64,000 nucleotides of DNA from Pisaster brevispinus (GCA_023634235.1 JAMKCF010000007.1:18234592-18298591), one strand, 5' to 3'; shown: positions 45,371-56,359, counted from the stretch's first letter. Made by a program: numbers and translations. The notes: a model not told the origin generated them from the sequence alone.

Positions 45371-46170
45371 TGTTTTGCCTTACAGTCCCTTTTCAGTAAG
45401 CATAGGGACATTCACGTACACCTCAAATCGGACAATACAACTGCCGTATCATACATAAAGTTTTTGGGCGGCACACTCTCCCTACAGTTAAATAAACTGG
45501 CCAGGGAAATATGGCTTTGGTGCTTGAATAGGAAAATATGGCTGTCCGTTTCATTCCTGCCGGGTATTGAAAATGTGAGTGCTGATTTTGCATCACGACA
45601 CTTCCATGAAGATATCGAATGGAAGTTACACCAAGAAGTTTTTCGGAAGATTATCGATATCTTTATGGAAGTGTCGTGATGCAAAATCAACCTTATGAAT
45701 CGTGGAAACCTGATCCAAACGCAATTTTCAATGATGCGTTTACGCTAGACTGGTCAAACTATAAAATCTACGCGTTTCCCCCGTTCTGCCTTATTGGGAA
45801 AGTACGGACAAAAATAAAATATGAGGAGTCAACAGCCATACTTGTTTCCCCCATTTGGCACACACAAGCATGGTTTCCTAAGATGCTTCGACTGTTGGTG
45901 AACCAACCAATTATTTTGCCAAAAGGAGCTAACTTACTCTCACTCCCTTCCTCAGGTAGACTACACCCATTGCGAGATCGGCTGCAACTGATGGCATGCC
46001 ATTTGTCAGGGAAAACTTACAGAGCCAGGGAATTTCGCAGTACGCTGCCGACATTATTATCTCATCCTGGCGGACTTCAACCAAGCAATCTTACCGATTT
46101 GCGATCAAAAAATGGGTTCTGTTCTGTGCTCGAACAAAGAGTGATCCATTTTGAACAACTGTAGCGGTGA
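45371..46170 (+). pseudogene. DIRS copy B RNase H end and linker domain
   Basis: Continues RNase H after copy A: HVHLKSDNTTAVSYIKFLGG, LNKLAREIWLWCLNRK, LPGIENVSADFASRHF. The expected GTPNIDMFASRLN segment (seen in copy C) is replaced by an inverted duplication (45584-45688). The linker then reads SWKPDPNAIFNDAFTLDWSN, YAFPPFCLIGKV, SPIWHTQAWFPKMLRLLVNQ and LPSSGRLHPLRDRLQLMACH, open to about 46164. Confidence 0.85.
45584..45688. repeat. 35-bp-arm inverted duplication in the RNase H gene of copy B
   Basis: GATTTTGCATCACGAC opens an arm of 35 bases (45584-45618), mirrored at 45654-45688 with one mismatch and a 35-base loop. Copies A and C have ordinary coding sequence instead of the second arm, so the second arm is an acquired inverted copy of the first. 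Confidence 0.85.
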
Positions 46171-46850
46171 TTCTAGACTGCTTAACAGAGGAATTTGACA
46201 AGGGTAGTAGTTACAACACATTGAACACACTTCGTAGTGCATTGTCAGCGATACTAGCCCCTATAGATGGGACACCAATAGACCTTATGCATTGACGTCT
46301 TCCAATCGCCATCTTAGTGGTAAAACGGTGACGAAACAATCGAATCGCACAGATTTGTAGGCGCGGCGCACAGGATTGGCCAATGAACAACCTCCTTTTG
46401 ACCTCTAGGCGAGGGTGCCCTACTGAAATGACGTCATGTGCATAAGGTCTATTGGAGCCCTCTCACTGATAAAAAGGTTCATGACACGTGTCTTCAACAT
46501 GAGACTTGCAATGCCCAGATATACTTGTACATGGGACGTTAATACTGTGTTACAATACCTAAACAATTTGGCTCCGTCTAATAAGTTGTTCTTAAAAGAA
46601 CTCACTATGAAGCTAGTTATGCTTGTTGCATTCAGGACAAAGGTGTCAAACTCTGTCGTTACTTAATTTAGACGACGCTAAAGTTACAGCTACAAAAATT
46701 ATCTTTGTTATATCTAAGTTGACGAAAACCAGCAAGATTGGCAAACCGCCTGTTAATAGTTTGGTGTTACCCAAGTACCCTCATGATGACCAACATCGTG
46801 TTATGGCGACGCTAAAACAGTATTTAATTCAGACGAAACCCCTAATTCTT
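46171..46850 (+). pseudogene. DIRS copy B tyrosine recombinase, N-terminal half and box I
   Basis: LTEEFDKGSSYNTLNTLRSALSA runs to the 171-bp MITE at 46280, then LIKRFMTRVFNMRLAMPRY and TWDVNTVLQYL. In a shifted frame it reads GQRCQTLSLLNLDDAKV, the box I with the first catalytic Arg that copies A and C have lost. KTSKIGKPP and LPKYPHDDQ follow up to the insertion at about 46851. Frameshifts are seen near 46640 and 46765. Confidence 0.85.
46280..46450. mobile_element. 171-bp MITE with 2-bp AT duplication
   Basis: The ends AGACCTTATGCA and TGCATAAGGTCT are inverted; GACGTC also recurs near both ends. AT flanks both sides (46278-46279, 46451-46452). Copy C has CCAATTGG here, and removing the MITE plus one AT restores exactly that and the recombinase frame. 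The AT target and the AGAC- terminus recall the ISL2EU-type element, but the inner TIR differs. Confidence 0.85.
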
Positions 46851-46886
46851 TCCCCGATGCTGTGTGAACGTACCATTACAAAAATA

Positions 46887-47139
46887 GGGGTGTTTAATTT
46901 TTACACTAACACGAATGGATTAGATTAGATAAAAGTAAGGCAGTATTTTACCAATTATATATGTATAGTTTATTTGTCAGGTTTTTGGAGTGGAATAAAA
47001 TGCAAATATTTGACAAATATCTAGACAAGACTATTTTGAAAATGCATTCGTCCCTCCAACATCAGGCGCATGGCCAGGCAACAGCACCATACCGTTAATC
47101 AATGTATAATATTGCTTTGAACGGAAATTTCGACACCCC
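46887..47139. mobile_element. Possible 253-bp TA-flanked MITE
   Basis: GGGGTGTTTAATTTT at the left and AAATTTCGACACCCC at the right are roughly inverted. TA adjoins both ends (46885-46886, 47140-47141), as in Tc1/mariner insertions. No empty site is available, so this is tentative. Confidence 0.35.
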
Positions 47140-47519
47140 TAAAACAGTGTCACAAAACGCGACGAAAGTGAAAAATTGAACCATTCTACCCCTGAGATTT
47201 TTCAAGTTCTTTTTTAAATATATAGTTTTCTAACATTGTGAAGTTTAAAAAAAAAATCTCCCATTCTACCCAATCGATTTTTATGATTTTCAAAATGTAA
47301 CGTTCGAATTAAATATTAACTTCCGTTATCGGTTTCATGTGTGGACCAGTCGGCGTCCGGAGTTTGTGTGTGTTGGTATGGTACACCGAGCAGTCAGGGT
47401 GACAAACCGTGTACTGTACATGCCAGCACTTGTCAATATTATGACTCCTCGAAACATGTACACGCGTACACGATCTGTCATCATGATTCTTCGAGGCTAC
47501 ATGAAGGGTTTATCGCCAA

Positions 47520-47622
47520 TTGATTTTGCTGAACGGCCGAAAGGCACTGTGGGAAGGAATACGGGGCTTACATTGCCCCTTTCTGCTTCCCACAATGCCT
47601 TTCCGCCATTCAGCAAAATCAA
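47520..47622. repeat. 37-bp imperfect fold-back
   Basis: TTGATTTTGCTGAA (47520) opens an arm that pairs with TTCAGCAAAATCAA (ending 47622). Arms are 37 bases with a few mismatches, around a loop of about 29 bases containing GGGGCTTACATTGCCCC. Confidence 0.8.
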
Positions 47623-47809
47623 TCGATCAGACGGATTGGCGATTGCTATCATCGTGAGGTGAGTGTCTGTTCATGACCACGGCTATCAATCATCATATAC
47701 ATTGCTAGTTCAGCTTGTTTAATGCCACTGCTTAACAAAACTAAGCAAACAACAAACAAAAATAGTTATTGTTAAAAATAACAGTTTACATCCATTGCTA
47801 CATGTGCTA

Positions 47810-47917
47810 CAACCAAATTGACGCATCAATTGCAATCCACACATTCTTCGGAATATTTTTGACGTCTATGGGCGTACAGTGTTCATGAAGTTTCGGCAAG
47901 AGCCCTTTAATACCCAT
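47810..47917 (-). pseudogene. Exon-like fragment of an XPG/EXO1-family nuclease N-terminus
   Basis: From ATG 47917 on the minus strand the frame reads MGIKGLLPKLHEHC, then PIDVKNIPKNVWIAID and ASIWL, followed by TAG at 47807-47809. MGI(K/Q)GLL.xL at the very start, and a hydrophobic strand ending in (V/I)D.S.WL about 30 residues later, are signatures of the XPG N-domain in EXO1, FEN1, GEN1 and XPG, including the first metal-binding Asp. The reading stops where an intron could begin (GTAGCA), but no downstream exon was found. Likely a captured 5' exon of a host or element-borne nuclease gene. At 36 residues the similarity needs a database search. Confidence 0.5.
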
Positions 47918-48085
47918 TATGCTGCTGGCTTCGACGACCGCACAAAGGCTGCGTTTCCCGGTATGAAGCCTGGGTCCCAGCCTGCTACGACCTGACTGCG
48001 TGCATGTAGGGCATGCTCAAGAATGAGACGAGTATCAACGTTGATGGCGCCTTTTTCTTTTTCCGTGTCCGCCCCCCCCCCATGG

Positions 48086-48379
48086 TACGCAACGGTGTTT
48101 GTTTGTTTGTAAGCTATGCGTCCCCCTACAAACAAGTAAGGTCAGAGGTCTCTTGCTGGATCAAGAACACGTTGCATAAGGCTGGCATTGACTCAGCTAA
48201 GTTCACAGCACATAGTACTCGATCTGCTGCCTGCAGTGCGGCTTTTAAGAATGGAGTACCACTTAACGTTATTTTTTAGTACTGCCCATTGGGCAAGAAG
48301 TAATAATTTTGCTAACAAACCAGTAGAGAAAACAGATCACAGCTTTACAAACGCAGTTTTGGCTGGTACAACCAAGTAG
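48086..48379 (+). pseudogene. DIRS copy B tyrosine recombinase, C-terminal catalytic half
   Basis: Resumes after the insertion: SYASPYKQVRSEVSCWIKN, then AKFTAHSTRSAACSAAFKNG (His and second Arg). After a frameshift near 48270 it reads STAHWARSN and ends HSFTNAVLAGTTK. The FAKFYNKP block is shortened (NFANKPVE), so the nucleophilic Tyr is lost. Confidence 0.87.
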
Positions 48380-48751
48380 ATTGGTAAATTCCTCAAAAAA
48401 TGCTTATGTATTTTGTTATGTTAAAGGGACACACCGGCTTACTGTTTACCTAATAATGTGATGTGGAATGACAGACAACAATTTTTAAATGGTTGTTGTA
48501 AACAAAAATCATCAAAATATCACGTAATTAACGAAAAATGTGAAAAAACAAAACGCGGTCAAAGGTCAGCTTAGACGCTTTTCCAGCCGTTGCAACTGTC
48601 CAATTTACGTGGCAATGATGCGCGATGTTGTAAGTAGACTGGTGCTCTGTTTATGTATCAATTATAACAATGGCGAGGCATGAGGATACAGACTTCATAT
48701 CCATCAAGCACAAATTCACGTGTAAATAAAAAAACAGACATGAACCATGCC

Positions 48752-48924
48752 ACTGATCTCTATTATACTGTCAGTATAATAGAGATCAGTGACATGAGCG
48801 GACGTCAGTCCATAGAGCAAGGTTCCTTGCTCTATGGTCAGTCCTAGTCGAAGTCCGCTCGCGGTCGTAACCAATAACTGTTTCGGTTGAACTTGCCATT
48901 GAAACAGTTATTGGTTACGACCGC
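48752..48924. repeat. Cluster of three perfect hairpins
   Basis: Palindrome 1 (48752-48790): 19-bp arms starting ACTGATCTCTATTA, 1-base loop. Palindrome 2 (48810-48837): 13-bp arms CCATAGAGCAAGG, 2-base loop. Palindrome 3 (48861-48924): 24-bp arms starting GCGGTCGTAACC, 16-base loop. GAGCGGAC at 48796 and GTCCGCTC at 48853 also pair outside palindrome 2. Confidence 0.93.
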
Positions 48925-48989
48925 GAAAACTAAACCCCAACCTGTATTCTGTGTACGACGACGTACTATATTCTGTGTACTTGCAATAA

Positions 48990-49143
48990 TGGAGAACGTT
49001 TCTTCGACATCCAAGGATCGGTACAAAAACATCGCAAGGAAAAACACACAGAAGGTGGTCCAAGGAAAAGTAAAAAGTAAAAGAAAAACCACGATAAATC
49101 CAAAGGGAAAGCCAGCAAAAGCAGCAATTTGGGGGGGGGGGGG
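48990..49143 (+). CDS. Small basic open frame of unknown function in the 1.4-kb element
   Basis: From ATG 48990 the frame reads MENVSSTSKDRYKNIARK, then a very Lys-rich stretch (KVKSKRKTTINPKGKPAK), and runs into a G-run. It resembles the basic N-terminal tail of many DNA-binding proteins, but low complexity makes this weak. I do not recognise it. A start within a longer open frame from 48887 is also possible. Confidence 0.2.
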
Positions 49144-49624
49144 TTGGACATTGTGCAGCTATCATAGAAGTAGACCAGCTGTATGGGATAAATATTCCCA
49201 ATCGTCGTCCCGCGTGTGTAGCGCAGGCAACACGTTGCAATAGTTAGGGGATAATAGCTAGGGGTATCAGACTAAAACCCTCCTACAAAAACCGTAATTG
49301 TTGGTCTGGCTCCCTACCCCTCCGACAAGCTCCCACGCTCACGGCTAGACCGGCAAGCTGGGGAGTTCATGCCCCGGGGCTTGTCTCTCTGGCCCCACGA
49401 GACACGGCACCGGCTGTACGGGATATGCCCCAAGGTTTACGTTCCGCTAGCTCCCACGCTGGTGCGCTGTAAAACACGCTTCGGTTGCACGGACTCTCTG
49501 AATGCGAATTGTATCAATAATCTGAATACATAGTCTTTTTTTTCAAATACTCATGAATAACTTTTAAAAAACAGATTTAAATTTGGTTCAGTAATTTACT
49601 TGGAAGTAAAACTAACTCCGAAAA

Positions 49625-49672
49625 TCACGTGATTTATCCGAACCACTTTTTTGGTTCGGATAAATCACGTGA
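49625..49672. repeat. Perfect 21-bp-arm hairpin
   Basis: Arms start TCACGTGATTTATCC and pair perfectly around a 6-base T-rich loop. It lies about 150 bp from the right TIR of the 1.4-kb element. Confidence 0.92.
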
Positions 49673-49970
49673 CCTTCGTTTTTTGAAAAATGCTAAAAAA
49701 CGGCAAAATTTGATGGTTTCTTTTAGGAACCGTTCTTCTCCATTCCTGGAAGACCTTTGAAGGCATATGTTAGCCTATTTTGTAGCCCAAATAGCCCAAC
49801 GAAGCCGGTGTGCCCCTTTAATGCACGATTTGTTCTTGCTTGTTATGTTAACAACTTAAAGAGTTCAGAGCTATAGTAGGCTACGTCTAATAAACTGTGG
49901 TAAAACCATCGAGTCGTACACACAATCATGTTTTTTTTATCGCATGTTGCCCGTCTCTGTGCTCTAAAGT

Positions 49971-50321
49971 CTCATGTAAGTCCGAAGTGGAGGTGATGAA
50001 GAGGTGGAATTCAAAAAATTAAACGAATAAAATGAAGTTTAATTGGAATTCTACTGAGTCTATCACCGACACTGAAGGACTTACGTTCCCTCCACATTAG
50101 GTTGCAACTTCAATGATTTGACCCACCCCTTTTCGCCAGGCACTATGTTCCTTGGTGAAAAATGTATTGGGGTGAACTGGGCGTGGTGGGGCATTTATAC
50201 CAAGAACATCTTTTCAAGTTCTCTCAACTGTGGTGGAAAGTGTAATCTCAAGTCCTTTAGTGTCAGTGATAGACTCAGTAGAATTCGAATTAAACTTCAT
50301 TCTATTCGTTTAATTTTAGAA
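49971..50321 (+). repeat. DIRS copy B internal complementary region and right terminal repeat
   Basis: CTCATGTAAGTCCGAAG through GAGGTGGAATTC is the complement of the left end, joined directly to the complement of the right end (AAATTAAACGAATAAAATG). The leader complement (GCCCCACCACG and TGGTATAAATGCC in reverse) lies near 50180-50200. The right terminus CATTCTATTCGTTTAAT meets satellite at about 50321. Confidence 0.9.
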
Positions 50322-53300
50322 TTGTACCATAATGTCGCCCTGATCTAAATTAGCCCTAAAATTGCATATAAATCTCGCCGAGCCTAAATGTAGCCTCAAA
50401 GTTGTACGTAAATGTCGTTGGACCTAAATGTAGCCCCCAAAGTATGTTAATGTCGCCCTTACATAAAAAAGGTCAAAAAATGCACAAAAATGTTACGCGA
50501 CCTAAAAGTAGCCCTAAAGTTGTTTCTAAATGTCGCAGGACCTCAATGTAGCCCCAAAGTTGTACCTAAGTGTAGCCCCAAAGTTGTACCTAAATGTCGA
50601 CGGACCTAAATGTAGCCCCAAAGTTGTACCTAAATGTCGCCTGAAATAAAAGTAGGCCTAAAATTGTACATAAATCTCGCTAAGAGTAAATGTAGCCCCA
50701 AAGATGTACCTAAATGTCGCCCGATCTAAATGTAGCCCGAATATTGTACCTAAATGTCGCCCGAATTAAATGTAGCCCCCAAATTGTTGCTAAATGTCGA
50801 TGGACCTAAATGTAGCTCCCAAAGTATGTAAATGTCGCCCTTACCTTAATGTAGCCCCAAAGGTGTACCTAAATGTAGCCCAAAAATGTTGCTAATTGTC
50901 GACGGACCTAAATGTAACCCCAAAGTTGTAGCTAAATGTCGCCTGAAATACATGTAGCCCTAAAAATGTACGTAATACTCGCCAAGCCTGATTGTAGCCC
51001 AGTAGCTGTACCTAAATGTCGCCCGACCTAAATGAAGCCTCAAAGTTGTACCTAAATTCCGTTAGACCTAAATGTAACCCCAAAGTATGTAAAAGTCGCC
51101 CTTACCTAAATGTAGTCCAAAAATTGCACATAAATGTCGCCCAAAAAAAAAGACCTAAATGTCACCCGACCTAAACGTAGTACCAAATTTGTATCTATTG
51201 TACCTAAATATAGCCCCAACGTTTTATCATTCCTCCCGACCAAAATGTTTCCTCATGGTACGTAAATGTCGCCCTAACCTAAACCTTCAAAAGTTGTATC
51301 TAAATGTCGCGCGACCTAAATGTAGCCCCAAAGTTGTACCCAATTGTCGCCGGAAAAATGTAGCCTCAAAGCTGTGCCTAAATGTAGTTGGACCTAATTG
51401 TAGACCCAAAGTATGAAATGTTCGCCCTAACCTAAATTTAGTCCATAGTTGCACGTAATTTCGCCCCAATTTTTTTTTCCAAATGTAGCCCCAAAGTCGT
51501 CCTTTACTGTCTCCCGACCTAAATGTAGTCCCAAAATTGCACAAAAATGTCGCCCGACCTAAACGTAGTACCAAAGTTGTATCTATCTGTCGTGCAACCT
51601 AAATGTAGCCCCAAAGTTGTACCTAAATGTCGCCTGGAAAAAATTTAGCCTCAAAGTTGTAACCAAATGTATTTGGACCTAAATGAAGCCCCAAAACATG
51701 TAAATGTCGCCCTAACCTAAACCTTCAAAAGTTGTACCTAAGTGTCGCGCAATCTAAATCCACCCCAAAGTAAATGAATGTCGCCCTTACCTAAATATAG
51801 TCCCAAAAATCCACAAAAATGTAGCCCGACCTAAAAGTAGCCCTAAAGTTGTTTCTTAATGTTGCGCGACCTAAATTTAGCCCCAAAGTTGTTGCTAAAT
51901 GTCGCTTGAAAAAGATGTAGGCCTAAAATTGTACATAAATCTCGCATTGCCTAAATGTAGCCCATTAGTTGTACCTAAATTTTTCCCGACCTAAATTTAG
52001 CCTCAAAATTGTACCTAAATGTCGTTGGACCGAAATAGAGCCACCCAAAGTATGTAAATGTCGCCCTTACCTAAATGTAGTCCTTTTATTGCACATAAAC
52101 GTCGCGTGACCTAAATGTAGCCCTTAAGTTGTTGCTAAATTTCAACGGACCTAAATGTAGCCACAAAGTTGTACCCAAATGTCGACTGAAAAAATGTAGC
52201 CTGATAGTTGTAACTAAATGTAGTTGGACCTAATTGTAGCCCCAAAGTATGTAAATGTCGCCCTAACCAAAATTTAGTCCCACGATTGCATATAAATGTC
52301 GCCCCAAAATTGTACCTAAATGTCGCCCATCCTAAATCTAGCCCCAAAAATGTTACCAAATGTCGCCTCGGCCTCAATGTAGCCCCAAAGTCGTACTTTA
52401 CTGTCGTCCGACCTTAATATAGCTCCAAACTTGTACAAAAATGTCGCCCGACCTAAATGTAGCCCCAAAGTTTTACCAAAATATCGCTTAAACCTAAATG
52501 TAGCCCCAAAATTTTACCAAAATTCCTCTTGTACAAAATGTTGCCCCATGGTACGTAAACTTCGCCCTAAACTAAACCTTCAAAACTTGTACCTAAATGT
52601 CGCACGACCTAAATGTAACCACCAAATTTTTACCAAATGTCGCCCGTCCTAAATATAGCCCCAAAGTTGTACAAAAATGTCACATGACCTGAATTTATCG
52701 CTTAAACCTAAATGTAGCCCACAAATTGTACCAAAATGCCTGCCGAACAAAACGTTGCCCCATGGTACGTAAATGTCGCCCTAACCTAAACTTTTCAAAG
52801 TTGTCGCGCGACCTAAACGTAGCCCCAAATTTGTAACTAAACGTCGACGGACCCCAATGTAGCCCCAAAGGTGTACCTCAATGTCGCCTGTTACAAATGT
52901 AGCCCCAAAACTGAGACAAAATTTGCCCAAACCAAAAATGTAGCCCCAAAGTTGTACTTAAATGTCGACGAACCCAAACGTAGCCCCAAAATTGTACCTA
53001 ATAGTTGCCTGAAATAAATGCAGCCCTAAACTTGTACATAAATTTTGCCAAGCCTACTTGTAGCCAAGTAGTTGTACCTAAATGTAACTCCAAAGTGTCT
53101 AAAAGTCGCCCTTACCTAAATGTAGTCCCAAAATTGCAAATATATGTCGTCCGACCTAAATGTAGCCCCAAAGTTGTACTTAAATGTCGCCTGCAAAAAA
53201 TGTAGCCTCAAAATTGTACCTCAGTGTAGTTCGACCTAAATGTAGCACCAAAGTATGTAAGTGTCGCCCGAACCTTAAAAAGTTGTACCTTAATGTCTAC

Positions 53301-54590
53301 GGACCTAAATGTAGCCCCAAAGTTGTTACCAATTGTCGCCTCGACCTAAAAATAGCCCCAAAGTTGTACCAAAATGTAGCCTCAAAGTTGTACCTAAATG
53401 TGGCCCCAAAATTGTAGCTAAATGTCGACGGACCTAATGTAGCCCCAAAATATGTAAAAGTCGCCCTGACCTAAATGTAGTCCCGAAATTGCACATAAAT
53501 GGTGCACGATCTTAACGTAGTACCATCATCTATATGTCGTGCAACCTTAATGTAGCTGCAAAGTTGTTGCTTAATCTCGACGGACCTAAATGTAGCCCCG
53601 CAATTGTACCTTAATGCCTCTTGACCAAAATGTAGCCCCACGGGAGGTAAATGTCGACCTAACATAAATGTAGTTCCAAAATTGCACATGAACGTCGCCC
53701 AACCTAAATGTAACCCCCAAATTGTACCAACATTTCGCATGAAATAAATGTAGCCCTTAAGTTGTACCTGAATTTAGACAGACCTAAAAGTAGCCCCAAA
53801 GCTGTACAAAACTGTCACCGACCTAAATGTAGCCCGAAATTTGTACCAAAATGTCGCCTAACCTAATGTAGCTCCAAAGTTGTTCCCAAAAGCCGCCCAA
53901 CTCAAATGTAGCCCATTAGTTGTACCTAAATGTCGCCCGACGTAAATGTAGTCTCAAAGCTGTACCTTAATCTCGTTGGACCTAAATGTAGCCCCAAAGG
54001 AATGTAAATATCGCCCTAACATAAATGTAGTTCCAAAATTGCGAATAAATGTCGCCCGACCTAAACGTAGCCCTCATGTTGTCCCTAAATGTCGCCCGAC
54101 CTAAATATAGCCCCAAAGTTATTGCTAAATGTCGACGGACCTCAATGTCACCCAAAAATTGTACCTAAATGTCGCCGGTCCGAAAAGTAGCTCCAAAGTC
54201 GTACTTTACTGTCGCCCGACCTAAATGTAGCCCAAAAGTGTACAAAAATGTCACCCGACCTAAATGTAGGCCCAAAGTTTTACCTAAAAGTAGCCCCAAA
54301 GTTGAACCTAAATGTCGCCTAAAATAAATGTAGCCCCAAAGTTGTACCTAAATGTCGCCTGAAATAAATGTAGCCCTTAACTTGTACATAAATCTCGCAA
54401 CCCCTAAATGTAGCCCAAAAATGTTTACCTTATTGCCTCTCGACCAAAATGTTGCTCTTTGGTACGTAAATGTCGTCCTGACCTAAATGTAGTCCAAAAT
54501 TTGCACATAAATGTCGCCCGACCTAAACGTAGCCCCAAAGTTGGAACCAAATGCCGCCCGACCTAAATGTAGCCCTAAAGTTGTATCTAA
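50322..54590 (-). repeat. 40-bp satellite array, 'minus' polarity block 3
   Basis: About 4.3 kb of degenerate monomers between DIRS copy B and the Penelope-like element. Same variant families as elsewhere. No gene seen. Confidence 0.95.
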
Positions 54591-54999
54591 ATGGTAAATA
54601 GTAAATGGTAAATAAATAATTGCGCTGTCCAATTCACTGACACTTCATGACTTTGACTTGAATAAGTTTGCAAAATGACATTTTACAGGTGTTATGGTTG
54701 GGGTCCGTGTCAGTTTATTATATCCGCCATGTTGGTCTTTGTGACCGGGGACTGGTGGGGAATATCTCGGGGTGACTGGAGGAGCCATTTTGACAATTGC
54801 GTCATTAGAGGGGTGGGTGGTGGAGTGAGACTGTGAATATTTTTTTCAGATTCTTTTCTTAGCAATAACATGTTTTCATGATTTGGTTTCGGGCAATCTT
54901 CAGTTGCGGGTGTGGGTGATTCATTGTTTTCTGATTGCTTTGTTTAGGTCACCATGGTTAATATATGGATTATATGTCGTGCTTAAGACAAGTGGGGTT

Positions 55000-55318
55000 T
55001 TGCTTTTTTGTTAATTGGGTTGTTTGTGAATCATGTTTGACCGTCCACTGTGTGATACTTTTCCAATGATTTTGGTTATTTCCGAAGCATTGTAACCTCT
55101 TGTTGCTAATTTTTCGGAAAAATTGTTGACTTTGATCAAGAAATCATCTTTATTGTTTGTGTTAGATGAACGCTTTGAACACATGTGGGGGTGTGATGAT
55201 GTCTTGTGTAGGTACTGGTAGGTGTAAGTGGGTTTGGTAGAGACTTTTGTGTCAAGAATACCAGTTTCTCTGAACCTTGAGCCTTTGAAGATTGTTAAGT
55301 CAAGATAGTTGATTGAAG
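55000..55318 (-). pseudogene. Penelope-like post-RT region
   Basis: Reads NYLDLTIFKGSRFRETGILD, then TKPTYTYQYLHKTSSHPH, then KLATRGYNASEI and LVLSTTYNPYINHG on the minus strand. INFLDLTIYKG..F...G.LD...Y.KPTNT.QYLH.SS.HP is the conserved segment after RT motif E in Penelope RTs. It joins to the segment ending NYTQPSDTSIN at 56754 when the nested element is removed. Confidence 0.82.
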
Positions 55319-56015
55319 TCAGTGTTGTATGACTCGAGTCCAGGACTCGGACTCGAGTCCGTCTCGAGTCCCAATTTCGGTGACTCGGACTTGACTCGAG
55401 TCACGTCTGCAAAAGACTCGGACTCGGACTCGGACTCGACTATCGTGACTCGGACTTGTCCCCGAGGACTCGTGACTTGCGAGTCACGTGTTTTCACAAA
55501 CAATACCTTTTTTCAATATTAAAAACGATTCCGATTGTCATTCCCGGAGTGCACATGGATGGAGGAATATTAACGTCTTAAGAGAAGAATTACACTGTAG
55601 TATGGTGTTGCGAGTAATAGTGTTCGTGATTATTGTAGTAGTATTGTGTAGTAGATGGCACTGTACATACAGCGCGTGTATGTTCGATTCGTATGTTCAA
55701 TACGCACAATAACACTGAGATGCACGACACCAATATTAATGCTGGTTATCTGTCAACGTTAACACCATAGCCACTGCTTGCGTGAAGCAATTGTGCATAT
55801 TACCAGGGAAATGGCATGTCTGGTACCTGTAAAACACTGCTTGCATTATTGCACTGTGATGGCCGGCTGTGTGTTATTCGCACCAGTTTCCACACATGGT
55901 CAACACGCACACGCGAAACTTTTTTAATCATGGCATCCGCCGTTCCGCCCCGTATCGTTTCTTTGACAATTATCAAAGGTGTCCAGTGTCTTTAAGGATT
56001 AAGTTTTTAAGAATT

Positions 56016-56217
56016 TAAGGATTTAAAATGATTTTTTTCTCTTCAAAATAACCAATTATATACTGATTTATTTATTTCAGAAAGGTAGGTAGCCAACAAG
56101 GTTTATGGTTTAGAGAAAGTTTCTTTAAATTTGTTGGCTATTAACCTTTCTGAAATAAATAAATCAGTACATAATTGGTTATTTTGAAGAGAAAAAAAAT
56201 CATTTTAAATCCTTAAA
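56016..56217. repeat. ~85-bp-arm fold-back
   Basis: TTAAGGATTTAAAATGATT opens a left arm running to about 56100; the right arm runs from about 56131 to 56217, ending AATCATTTTAAATCC. Few mismatches; loop about 30 bases (GTTTATGGTTTAGAG). Confidence 0.88.
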
Positions 56218-56359
56218 AGATATTCTGGATAAGGGGCAAGGAGTTAAACCTCAAATAAAATTGTAACTGCAGGTACAGAACTTTGTTTAAATTAAATGTG
56301 TTTTATTTTGTCATTTCCAATGCTTATTTTACAACATTTGGTTTGCCATCAATATTTAA

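Larger units (their letters stand above)
46851..48085. mobile_element. 1.2-kb composite insertion in the recombinase gene of copy B
   Basis: Copy C reads continuously across this point (ACCCCTAAGGGGTACGCAACG); copy B is interrupted between ACCCCTAA and GGTACGCAACG. No clear TIR or duplication bounds the whole insert. It is patchy: a possible 253-bp TA-flanked piece (46887-47139), AT-rich DNA (47140-47335), a fold-back (47520-47622), and a minus-strand exon-like stretch with XPG-nuclease similarity (47810-47917). It ends at a C-run (48067-48080). Confidence 0.6.
48421..49820. mobile_element. 1.4-kb TIR element (TTAAAGGG..CACACCGGC family), longer copy
   Basis: Left end TTAAAGGGACACACCGGC; right end, reversed, TTAAAGGGGCACACCGGC. 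Copy C has the empty site (TTATGCACGATTTG), giving a 2-3 bp duplication (TG or ATG). The outer parts match the short copy at 30653-30959. The interior holds a cluster of perfect hairpins (48752-48924), a small basic reading frame from ATG 48990, a G-run at 49131-49143, a GC-rich stretch (49260-49510) that I could not identify, and another hairpin (49625-49672). No transposase was recognised. Confidence 0.85.
34437..50321 (+). mobile_element. DIRS-like retrotransposon copy B, with nested insertions
   Basis: The left terminal repeat begins AATTCCACCTCGTCATC. The right end finishes CGTTTAATTTTAGAATT. An internal complementary region at 49971-50321 carries both ends joined. Gene order is gag, RT, RNase H, linker, tyrosine recombinase. 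Without its six inserts the element would be roughly 5-6 kb, a usual DIRS size. Insertions are at 35498-35984, about 36440-41337, about 41424-45370, 46280-46450, about 46851-48085 and 48421-49820. Every gene is also damaged independently, so the copy is dead. Satellite of the same polarity flanks it on both sides. Confidence 0.92.

Noticed and set aside
47339..47662. 107-residue frame
   Set aside because: Overlaps the fold-back at 47520-47622; no domain and no conserved start.
49260..49510. Possible tRNA- or rRNA-derived GC-rich segment
   Set aside because: A B-box-like AGTTCATGCCC is present, but no matching A box or cloverleaf could be drawn; left as unidentified.
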